64,000 nt of DNA from Planococcus soli. GTDB lineage: Bacteria; Bacillota; Bacilli; Bacillales_A; Planococcaceae. The notes under the pieces are model-generated. The model searched no databases, was not told the DNA's origin, and saw nothing but the letters and a program-made list of their open reading frames with translations. The translations under genes and the position numbers were made by a program. Below, piece after piece: positions 27,601-34,974 of this stretch. The first letter of the stretch is position 1. Each line of letters begins with the position of its first letter. Where the stretch lies: positions 508,569 through 572,568 of the forward strand of contig NZ_WXYN01000016.1 of the NCBI RefSeq assembly GCF_016881065.1. The letters are read 5' to 3'.

Positions 27601-28217
27601 CGGATCACGATCCATTGCTTGCACAAATCGCATTTGAAAAAGAGGAAGAAGTTCCAGAAAAAGACTTCCCGTTCACTGATGTGAAAGAAACTGCTTGGTC
27701 ATTCCCATTCATCAAAGATCTATACAATAGAGATTTGATCAAAGGAACTTCCGGCACAACTTATGCACCAAAAGAAAACTTGAGCCGCATGCAGGCAGTG
27801 ACCATTCTGACACGCATCCTGGTGCCGGATATTGAAGAGGGGAAAAAATCGCCATTCACCGACATCTCGGATATTCACCAAACGCGTCAGGACGAAATCA
27901 ACGCAGCTTACCATGCCGGCATCATCAACGGCGTCACGGCTACCGAGTTCAAACCGGAACAATCCATCAGCCGTGCACAATTTGCGTTGATGCTGAAACG
28001 TGTATACGAGTTGGAAAACGATGAGTATCCAGTCGACAACTACGCACCGTTCAGTGATTACGGCCAATTTAACGCAGAAACAAAACGGGCGATCACAATG
28101 ATGTATGACCTGGAGATTGTGGAAGGCTATAACGACAAATTCATGCCATCCCAGTTCACTACACGTGAAGAAATCGCGAAAATGTTCTCGCTTTTCCGTC
28201 CATATATCACAGAATAA
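24681..28217 (+). CDS. SLH-anchored extracellular nuclease (ExeM/YhcR-like, EEP domain)
   Basis: 1178-aa multidomain surface protein. Signal peptide ends TTANAAEP, then a DUF6359/YhcR-like domain (about 30-150), OB-fold-like repeats (about 155-340), a chitobiase-type segment (GWEDAHIYYTLDGSAPTAAST), another OB-like region, and an endonuclease/exonuclease/phosphatase domain (about 685-985) with AAYNVENFSADP, VEVQDTDGP, GAHLNSKGGD, AGDMNDFE and ASDHDPL. Three SLH domains close it. Predicted to degrade extracellular DNA, feeding the neighbouring 5'-nucleotidase. TTG 24681 is chosen because AAGGAG lies 8 nt before it. Confidence 0.87.
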   Translation: MSKHAFSKILLSLVLVLSAMLPYMATTANAAEPITVTEAIANNSGSATVKGFIVGTATSGTNYDQEAPFTSATNLGLADSPDETDPSKILPVQLPTGATRAGLNLVDNPTNFKAEVTITGTLGAYFQVPGLRSASAFTIESEGEAPPEATVVESLAEARTMEGELIQVDATVTTGTGFWGGNAFYAQDDTAGIYVYTSSAAVAPGDIVRLTGTVSEYSGELQLQPNTVEVLSSDNEVPAVQTVEPAGVNEDTQGERVALQNVTITNLQSVNDYGTFEFSALAENGEAITIRNDNRNGLTFEQFTKQYKEGDLIHVNGIASKFNDSYQVKTLGFDSFELVNKPAVYADIFPGVVSEGAEITLASGWEDAHIYYTLDGSAPTAASTEYTAPIVLTKDTAIKAIAVTDETSDVFTFEYTVLKTGDLKIRDIQGDGHYSDYEGVAVNEIVGVVTHLYNSANFVIQDVNPDDDLTTSEALIVNKASNGLQVGDLVTVNGTVEEHFQEGYSDMRDNDLPITRIRATDAVKTGTAPLPEPIVIGEDVQPPSEIIDNDGLTSFDPKEDGIDFWESLELMRLAVPNAQVVGPQNYGEVVVVAENSPNTEFHKQGGILISENDYNPERITVDFDNEDFVAKAGDSFNGDIIGVMGFGFGNYKLWAEETDLPQLTDGGTQPEQTWIENKEDELTVAAYNVENFSADPSHTSDAKAQRIAESFVDDLNSPDVIVMVEVQDTDGPIASNDSDATGSYERLIEGIETAGGPTYAWTDIAPEYNKDGGQPGGNIRVGYLYNPERVTLSEGTKGTATQDNSWVDGELALNPGRVQPIAMPNTRKPIAAQFEFQGEQVVVIGAHLNSKGGDQPLFGQNQPPVLGSEPERIELAKAINGFIADGLEQDPDLNVIVAGDMNDFEFTPAMKALKGDILTNKVEDVPVEDRYSYYYQGNSQVLDHLLVTNNLADRTELDMVHINAMFMEQHGRASDHDPLLAQIAFEKEEEVPEKDFPFTDVKETAWSFPFIKDLYNRDLIKGTSGTTYAPKENLSRMQAVTILTRILVPDIEEGKKSPFTDISDIHQTRQDEINAAYHAGIINGVTATEFKPEQSISRAQFALMLKRVYELENDEYPVDNYAPFSDYGQFNAETKRAITMMYDLEIVEGYNDKFMPSQFTTREEIAKMFSLFRPYITE

Positions 28218-28232
28218 AATAGTTTCAATCAG

Positions 28233-28262
28233 CTCGGTCAGATTTTCTGATCGAGTTTTTTT
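28233..28262 (+). terminator. Terminator after the SLH-nuclease
   Basis: CTCGGTCAGA / TCTGATCGAG stem with a 3-4-nt loop, then T7. Confidence 0.85.
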
Positions 28263-28315
28263 ATTTTGATTACTGTTTTTTAGAGTAGAAGGTAAGGGGA
28301 GTGCTGTTCTATAAA

Positions 28316-28414
28316 TCGCTTCGGTCGCTCTGGAGTGGGTTCCCACAATAAGCCAAGCAGCTGAGGAATGCTGCCAGTCTTATTGCTCCACCCACTCCGT
28401 GGACGCGCCTCAGC
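28316..28414 (-). repeat. P3 hairpin element, copy B1
   Basis: Minus-strand copy: GCTGAGGCGCG to GACCGAAGCGA. Outer stem GGAGTGGGT / ACCCACTCC is perfect here, where copies A1 and A2 use different bases. The inner stem again begins AATAAG and ends CTTATT. Confidence 0.85.
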
Positions 28415-28493
28415 TGGGTGGTCGTTTAATGGGAAGAGTCTAGCTACTGTGTGTGGGGAATAGGTGGTGTGGAGTTCTGGAGTTCGCTTCGGT

Positions 28494-28573
28494 CGCTTTG
28501 GGCATGGCTCCCGCGATGAGCCGAGAAGAGCACTCGTCTCATCGCTCCGCCCAGCCCGTGGACGCGCCTCAGC
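28494..28573 (-). repeat. P3 hairpin element, shortened copy B2
   Basis: Same framework (GCTGAGGCGCG, GACCGAAGCGA), but the inner stem is GATGAGACGAG / CTCGGCTCATC. Two bases of the 5' arm and the matching two of the 3' arm have changed together. The outer arm is GGGC / GCCC. Confidence 0.8.
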
Positions 28574-28632
28574 TGGGTGGTTGTTTTGTACATAGAACTT
28601 CTATTTTTATGGTGTAGATAGGTGGTGCGGGG

Positions 28633-29392
28633 TTCTGAAATCGCTCGGCAGCGGTGGGGCACGCTCCTTCGCTTGGTATTGCTGAGTGGGCGGTGAGTTC
28701 TACAGGAGATTTTTGTGTTGCTACATGAAAAATTGACGTTTTTACATAATGGATCGATGTTTCTATCACACCCTTTTGCTTCTCTACATGACTCTTTTGC
28801 TTTCTTACATGAATTCATGAAAATTAGTGCTCTACAATGTCAGAAGGATCTATCCCTTTTTGTGAGCGATGTCTGGAAAAAAGTGTCGCTTCCTATCCCT
28901 GGCTGTTCGCCGCGCGAACAGCTTCCATCCAGGGGCTTGAACTTTGTGGGAAAAATCGAATTGGATGAAGAATGGTGAACGTTCAGGTAAGAGAGCAAAA
29001 GGTTTAGGTAGAAATTTGAAGCGTTCAGGTAGCCTCGCCAAGAGGAGAGATAAGAAGAAAAAGTGTGCAGGTAGAAACACGAAATGTTGAGGTAAAAGCA
29101 TCCAACCCGTCACTTACTGGCAACATACCAACAGCGATTTGCATCGCTTCTCCAAGATGCCCGCTTTTCGCAGGCGAAAAGCACTGAGTGCTCATCGCTT
29201 TCTTATGTTCTCCTCGAAATGAAGCCAACAGTGACACCTATGTGCTAGCTCTTATATGAAGAAACCTAGAAGAAAGCGTGTAAGGTGGCGACTCCTACGG
29301 GTCCCGCGGCAGCTGGCACCGCGACTTCCTGTCGCGCCAGCTGCATGACCCACATCCTGTGGGCCCAAAAGCGTCCGCCAAAAGCGATTTCT
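28633..29392. repeat. Composite repeat locus B (inverted relative to A)
   Basis: From left to right: P4 on the minus strand (28633-28676); an array of CTACATGAA-type units (about 28695-28830, motif on minus); P2 at 28902-28922 (GCTGTTCGC-CGC-GCGAACAGC); an array of TTCAGGTAGAA-type units (about 28980-29100, motif on plus); P1 at 29163-29182 (loop AG); and P5 at 29269-29392 (plus). With the two P3 copies at 28316-28573 this is the mirror image of locus A. The remaining 29393-29614 is AT-rich promoter DNA. Confidence 0.85.
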
Positions 29393-29614
29393 TTAAACAT
29401 TATAAAAAAACTCATCACAAAAAAATATTTTTATTAATTCGAGAAACTAAATAATATCAAGTCCTATCTAGTAAAAACCTCTTAATTAACCTCTAATAAC
29501 ATGAAAATACACCCAAATTTTATTTGCAACATTGAAAAAATATGGTAAATTTAAGTTGTTGTGCAATTGTAAAGATTCTTTATAATTGCGAATTAGAACT
29601 AAGGGGGAAAAAAA

Positions 29615-32600
29615 TTGACGAAGTTAAAACCGCTTTTATTGTTGGCGATGGTCTTCATGATGACATTCAGTTCAGCTGTTTTCGGCCTTACCGGGGTATC
29701 GGCAGCCGTGAATTCATCGGAAGTGCCGAACGTGGAGTTGAAACAAGGGGAATTGAACATTCCTGAAACTTTCGTAAATCCAGAAGATCCGGAAAAAGAG
29801 GTCCGGGTGATCATCGAGCTTGAAGAAGCGCCGGCGATTGAAAACGCTACAGAACGAGGCGTTCTCTATAAAAACCTTCCTGAAAACCAAAAAGAGTCAT
29901 TGGAAGCAGCAGTTGTTTCGGGACAGGATTCCGTTCAGCTATCCATCGCTTCAATCGCTCCGCGCATTACATATCTTGAAAATTTCACAACCGTATTCAA
30001 CGGATTTTCTGCTGAAGTTGAAGCAGGCCTTGTGGAAGACATCGCTGAGTTAAGCGGCGTTAAAGCGGTCTATGAATCGACTGAGTATCAGCGTCCTGAA
30101 GCTCAGCCGGAAATGAAATATTCGAAAGAATTGGTTCAGGCGCAGCAGGCTTGGACAGATTACGGCTACCGCGGTGAAGGCCTGGTTGTTGGTGTCATTG
30201 ATACCGGAATCGATCCGAGCCACAAAGACATGGTTTTGACAGACAACACAACAGGCGACATCACGAAATCTGATGTAGCGGCGCTTGTGGCTGACAAATC
30301 CATCGAGAGTGGCAAATTCTTCACAGCAAAAGTGCCATTCGGCTATAACTACATGGATGGCAACGACGAAATTCTTGACCTTGGACCGGAAGCTTCCATG
30401 CACGGCATGCACGTTGCCGGAACAGTAGGGGCTAATGGCAATGAAGAAAATGGCGGCATCAAAGGCGTTGCTCCAGAAGCGCAGCTACTCGCGCTGAAAG
30501 TATTCGGCAATGACCCATTGTATCCGTCAACTTACGGCGATATCTACATCAAGGCAATCGATGATTCGATCAAATTGGGTGCAGACGTCATCAACATGTC
30601 ACTTGGATCGACTGCAGGATTTGTGGATTCCTCAAACCCTGAACAAAAAGCGGTTGAAAGAGCGACAAACAACGGCATCTTGGTTTCCATCTCAGCAGGC
30701 AACTCGGATATGTTTGCATCGGGCTTTTCTTACCCGCACGCAGATAACCAGGATTACGGCTTGACAGGATCACCGAGCACATCAATCGATTCATTTGGTG
30801 TTGCGTCATTTGAAAACGACATGATCACGGGCAGAAGTTTTGCTTACCAGGTAGACGGCACTGAAACTGGACGTGCGATGTACCTGCTTGCCAATGATGC
30901 AGACCCGCGTGAACTGCCGAATGCCAGCTACGAAGTATTGGCAGCAGGCCTTGGGAAACCCGCTGATTTTGCAGGCAAAAACTTTGCTGGCAAATTTGCG
31001 CTAGTGTCGCGCGGTGAAACTACTTTTGTTGAAAAAGGACAGGCAGCACAGGATGCTGGTGCAATCGGTGTTATTATTTATAACAACGCAACAGGCACGA
31101 TCAGCATGGCCTCCGATCCAACTATCGAAATTCCATTCATGTCAGCTCTACAGGCAGATGGAGTAGCAATGAAAACACAATTGGATGCAGGCAAAAAAGT
31201 AACGCTTGTGTTTGACGATGAGTTTCTTGAAATTCAAAACCCCGCTGCTGGTGAAATGAGTGATTTCACTTCATGGGGACCAACTCCGAACCTTGATTTC
31301 AAACCTGAAATCACAGCGCCGGGCGGAAATATTTTCTCTACACTTAATAACGACGACTACGGCTTGATGAGTGGTACATCGATGGCAGCTCCACACGTTG
31401 CGGGCGGAACAGCGTTGATGTTCCAACGTATCCAAGAGCTTGGCCTTGAAGGCCGCGAACGCGTTCAATTCGCGAAAAACCTGATGATGAATACATCAAA
31501 TCCGGTTGAATTCGCAAAAGATCAATACGTATCGCCACGCCGTCAAGGTGCTGGATTGATGCAATTGCATGACGCATTAGCAACAGACGTTATGTTGACG
31601 AATAAAGCGACAGGGGATGCAAAAGTTGCTTTGAAAGAAATCACAGGCGATAAATTCACCTTCACATTGGAAGCTGAAAACTTCTCTGATGAAGCAGCAA
31701 CTTATGCAGTGGATGTAAACGTCCAAACAGATAGAACAGCGCCATTAGCAGGAAATGAAGTTACTGCACCAAACCTTACAGGTTCATATGTCGTAACAGA
31801 AGATGTAGAAATCAACGCACCTGAAACGATTACAGTTCCGGCAAACGGAACAGCAGAGGTTTCAGTGACAGTTGACGTATCAGCGCTTGAAGGCATGAAA
31901 GAATATGCAGCATTCACAAACGGATTCTTCGTGGACGGTTTTGTAACGTTGACGGATGAAAACGAAGAAGTGACAGGCAACACAGAATTGGTCGTTCCTT
32001 ACTTCGGCTTTAACGGCGGATGGGACGATGCCAGCATCTTCGACGAATTTACGTGGGAGGCAGGCACATATTACGGTACTACTTTACTCGCGGATGAAGC
32101 AGAAAACGACATCACTGGCGGCACGCACGCCGGCAAATTTGTCCCTGAACGCTTCGCCTTTTCACCAAATGGCGATGAATTGCAGGATGTGGCAGTCCCT
32201 GTCTACTCCTTGATGAGAAACGCCAAAGAATTTGAAGTTAATGTATTGGATACAGAAGGCAATAAGCTGCGCACAATCCGTACAGCTTCAAGTTTGACCA
32301 AGCATTACTCGGCTACATTGCCTTACACATTCAACCCGATTAACGGCTGGGATGGCATGATCAATGGCAAACCGGCAAAAGATGGAGCTTACCAGATTCA
32401 GCTTCGTGCCGTTATTGATTACCCGAATGCAGAGTGGCAGTCGATCAACTTCCCGATCATTATCGACACAGTAGCACCCGAAGCAGAAGCAACTTACGAT
32501 GCAGAAACAAAAACAGTAAACGTTTCGAAGTTTGAAGACAACGCTTCAGGCGTTGGAGCAGATCGTTGGGAAGTCTACGTCAACGGTGAAGAAGTTACAG

Positions 32601-33874
32601 AAAACGAAGACACAGATGCAGACGAATCCCTTGCACCGGCAACCACTTCTTATGAAGTGACAGCGCCAGTGAAAACAGACGATGTCGTGACAGCTGTCTT
32701 CTATGACAGTGCAGGCAACACAACAGAAGTAGAACTTACTGCCACTTCTAAAAATGAAACAGAAGCACCGGTTATTTTCTTCACATCACCAGAAGTTCTA
32801 GAAACATTTGATACAAAAACAGTGAAAGTCACAGGTTCTGTGGAAGACGATTCAAAAATTGTTTCCTTAACAGTCAATGGCGTCAAAGCTAAAAAGTTTG
32901 ACGGCGAAGAATTTGAACACACTGTAACATTCAAAGACGGCTCTCAACACGTTGTCGTCAAAGCAGTAGATGAATTCGGCAACGAAATGGAACTTCGCCG
33001 CCAGGTATTGGTAGATACAACTCCGGCCGTCATCACATTAGTGGATGCGCCGAAAACTGTGAGAGCCAACACATCTGAAGTCGAAGTGACATTTAATGTG
33101 AAAGACAATATGGACCAAATCTATGCTTACCTGAATGGCAGCGAAGTCTTCAAAAAAGACATGTCTGAACCATACGGCAAAGCAAGTTTTAACCAAAACA
33201 TCAAAACCAAAGTGCCCGTAAGCAAAATCGGCAAAAATGAATACACATTGTCAGTCGAAGATGCAGCTGGCCACGTTACTGAAAAAACATTCACGATCAC
33301 GAAAGCATCAAAAGTAACATTTACAGATATCCAAACGCATTGGGCGAAAACCCAAATCGAAACATTGGCTTCACAAGGCATCATCAAAGGGAAAACAGAC
33401 ACACTTTTCGCGCCAAAAGCCGATTTGACACGTGCTGAATTCGCTGCCTTATTGGTCCGTACACTGGAATTGCCTCTTGAAGACTATGAAGGCACATTCA
33501 AAGATGCAGACCCTGACAAAACATGGGCTGCCGAAGAAATCGAAGCAGCTGCCCGTGCTGGCATCGTTCGCGGAGTGACTACAAATACATTCAATCCGAA
33601 AGCGCAAATTTCCCGCCAGGACACGGCCGTCATGATCATGCGTGCAGTTGAATACCAGGAAGCATCACTGCTTGAAGGCCTGGACACAACTCACGAATTT
33701 GAAGACGACGCAGCAATCAAAGCCTACGCAGATGAGTCCGTCAAGCAAGCATACGCACTCGGCCTGATCACTGGCCGCGAAGGCAACATCTTCGACCCAT
33801 TAGCAAAAATCACACGAGCTGAAACAGCAGTAGTTCTCTACCGCGCACTCGAAAAGATGGAGCTATTGGATTAA
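29615..33874 (+). CDS. Large SLH-anchored subtilase with PA domain (lactocepin/Vpr-like)
   Basis: 1419-aa cell-surface protease. Signal peptide, an I9-like propeptide (VRVIIELEEAPAIENAT), an S8 domain with Asp in GVIDTGIDP, His in SMHGMHVAG, Asn in SISAGNSD and Ser in SGTSMAAPH. A protease-associated (PA) domain is inserted (about 370-520) between His and Ser. Fn3-like and Ig-like modules follow to about residue 1230, then three SLH domains with TRAE, SRQD and TRAE. TTG 29615 has AAGGGGG at good spacing. A paralog without SLH domains is at 34975. Confidence 0.9.
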   Translation: MTKLKPLLLLAMVFMMTFSSAVFGLTGVSAAVNSSEVPNVELKQGELNIPETFVNPEDPEKEVRVIIELEEAPAIENATERGVLYKNLPENQKESLEAAVVSGQDSVQLSIASIAPRITYLENFTTVFNGFSAEVEAGLVEDIAELSGVKAVYESTEYQRPEAQPEMKYSKELVQAQQAWTDYGYRGEGLVVGVIDTGIDPSHKDMVLTDNTTGDITKSDVAALVADKSIESGKFFTAKVPFGYNYMDGNDEILDLGPEASMHGMHVAGTVGANGNEENGGIKGVAPEAQLLALKVFGNDPLYPSTYGDIYIKAIDDSIKLGADVINMSLGSTAGFVDSSNPEQKAVERATNNGILVSISAGNSDMFASGFSYPHADNQDYGLTGSPSTSIDSFGVASFENDMITGRSFAYQVDGTETGRAMYLLANDADPRELPNASYEVLAAGLGKPADFAGKNFAGKFALVSRGETTFVEKGQAAQDAGAIGVIIYNNATGTISMASDPTIEIPFMSALQADGVAMKTQLDAGKKVTLVFDDEFLEIQNPAAGEMSDFTSWGPTPNLDFKPEITAPGGNIFSTLNNDDYGLMSGTSMAAPHVAGGTALMFQRIQELGLEGRERVQFAKNLMMNTSNPVEFAKDQYVSPRRQGAGLMQLHDALATDVMLTNKATGDAKVALKEITGDKFTFTLEAENFSDEAATYAVDVNVQTDRTAPLAGNEVTAPNLTGSYVVTEDVEINAPETITVPANGTAEVSVTVDVSALEGMKEYAAFTNGFFVDGFVTLTDENEEVTGNTELVVPYFGFNGGWDDASIFDEFTWEAGTYYGTTLLADEAENDITGGTHAGKFVPERFAFSPNGDELQDVAVPVYSLMRNAKEFEVNVLDTEGNKLRTIRTASSLTKHYSATLPYTFNPINGWDGMINGKPAKDGAYQIQLRAVIDYPNAEWQSINFPIIIDTVAPEAEATYDAETKTVNVSKFEDNASGVGADRWEVYVNGEEVTENEDTDADESLAPATTSYEVTAPVKTDDVVTAVFYDSAGNTTEVELTATSKNETEAPVIFFTSPEVLETFDTKTVKVTGSVEDDSKIVSLTVNGVKAKKFDGEEFEHTVTFKDGSQHVVVKAVDEFGNEMELRRQVLVDTTPAVITLVDAPKTVRANTSEVEVTFNVKDNMDQIYAYLNGSEVFKKDMSEPYGKASFNQNIKTKVPVSKIGKNEYTLSVEDAAGHVTEKTFTITKASKVTFTDIQTHWAKTQIETLASQGIIKGKTDTLFAPKADLTRAEFAALLVRTLELPLEDYEGTFKDADPDKTWAAEEIEAAARAGIVRGVTTNTFNPKAQISRQDTAVMIMRAVEYQEASLLEGLDTTHEFEDDAAIKAYADESVKQAYALGLITGREGNIFDPLAKITRAETAVVLYRALEKMELLD

Positions 33875-33890
33875 CACCTTATCAAAACAG

Positions 33891-33933
33891 AACAGGCAAG
33901 CAATCAGAACGTTGATTGCTTGCCTGTTTTTTT
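33891..33933 (+). terminator. Terminator of the SLH-subtilase
   Basis: AACAGGCAAGCAATCA pairs with TGATTGCTTGCCTGTT around a 5-6-nt loop, followed by T6. Confidence 0.9.
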
Positions 33934-33939
33934 AGTTAA

Positions 33940-34602
33940 GTGACGTGGAGATGGAGAAATCGTTCCAGGCGAACGCATTCGGGTCTACGACATTGAAAAT
34001 ATCTATAGTAGCGGGTGAAGATAGAAAATAGAAGGATGCCTCACGACGATAGTGGGTTTGCACTTTTGCTTTTCGCTTGCGAAAAGCGGGCATCTTGGAG
34101 GAGCGAAGCGGATCGCTCGTTAGTTGGTTCCTTTTATATTAGAAATTGATAGGTGGCATAGCTGATGACGAGTTTCTACCTTCACTTTCTGGATCCTTAC
34201 CTTAACTTTCGAAGCGGCTACAGGAACCTTTCGTGTCTTTAACTGAAACTTTTCCATTTCTATCAACACTTTATCGTTTTCACAAAGTTCAAGCCCATAG
34301 ATGGAAGCCGTTCGCGTGGCGAACAGCCAGGGATAAGAAGCGGCACCTTTTTCCAGACATTGCTCACAAAAAGGGATGGATCCTTGTGACATTGTAGAAC
34401 ACTAATGTTCGTGAATCGATGTAAGAGGGCAAAAGGTTCATGTAGAGAGGAAAAATAGTGAGATAGAAACATCAATGAATCATGTAGAAGCGCCGATCTT
34501 TCATGTAGCAACACAAAAACTTCCTGTAGAACACATCGCCCGCTCATCAGCACCAAGCGAAGGCGCGTGCACCACCGCTGCCAAGCGATTCCAGAACTGC
34601 CC
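33940..34602. repeat. Composite repeat locus C
   Basis: A decayed P5-like fragment (about 33940-34000), P1 at 34070-34089 (loop TT), an array with CTACCT-type units (about 34170-34270, motif on minus), P2 core at 34310-34324 (GTTCGC-GTG-GCGAAC), an array with ATGTAGA-type units (about 34404-34535, motif on plus), then P4 at 34556-34602. Same order and orientation as locus A. It separates the two paralogous subtilase genes. Confidence 0.8.
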
Positions 34603-34655
34603 TTAACCTATCTGCTTCAAAAAAAGCTAGATTATTTTTACCAAACAACCACCGA

Positions 34656-34754
34656 GCTGAGGCGCGTCAACGGAGGGGGTGGAGCAATAAGCCAGGCAGC
34701 GTTCTCCAGCTGCCTGGCTTATTGTGGGAACTCCCTCCAAAGCGACCGAAGCGA
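34656..34754 (+). repeat. P3 hairpin element, copy C
   Basis: Inner stem AATAAGCCAGGCAGC / GCTGCCTGGCTTATT is a perfect 15-bp match, whereas most copies have one mismatch. Outer stem GGAGGG with CCCTCC. DNA from 34755 to 34974 is AT-rich promoter sequence. Confidence 0.85.
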
Positions 34755-34974
34755 TTTATAGAACCTCTACTCCGTACTTACCACTCTCCCGATACTACTA
34801 AAAAAAGGAAATAAGCAGAGACTCCCAAAACCCAAAGTACCTAAAAAAATCGAAGAGGATTAACAAATAAGATAGCTTTGGAACCATGGACTTTTGATTG
34901 ATAAACTGGAAAAATGAAGTTGACTTAATTATTTGATAATTTAGATAGGGATCTTAGAAAGAGGAGGAACAAGT

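Noticed and set aside
28715-28978. 87-codon frame similar to frames in loci A and C (FLSHPFASLHDSFAFLH)
   Set aside because: Similarity follows from DNA repeat homology. More than one frame stays open, and the A copy changes frame midway.
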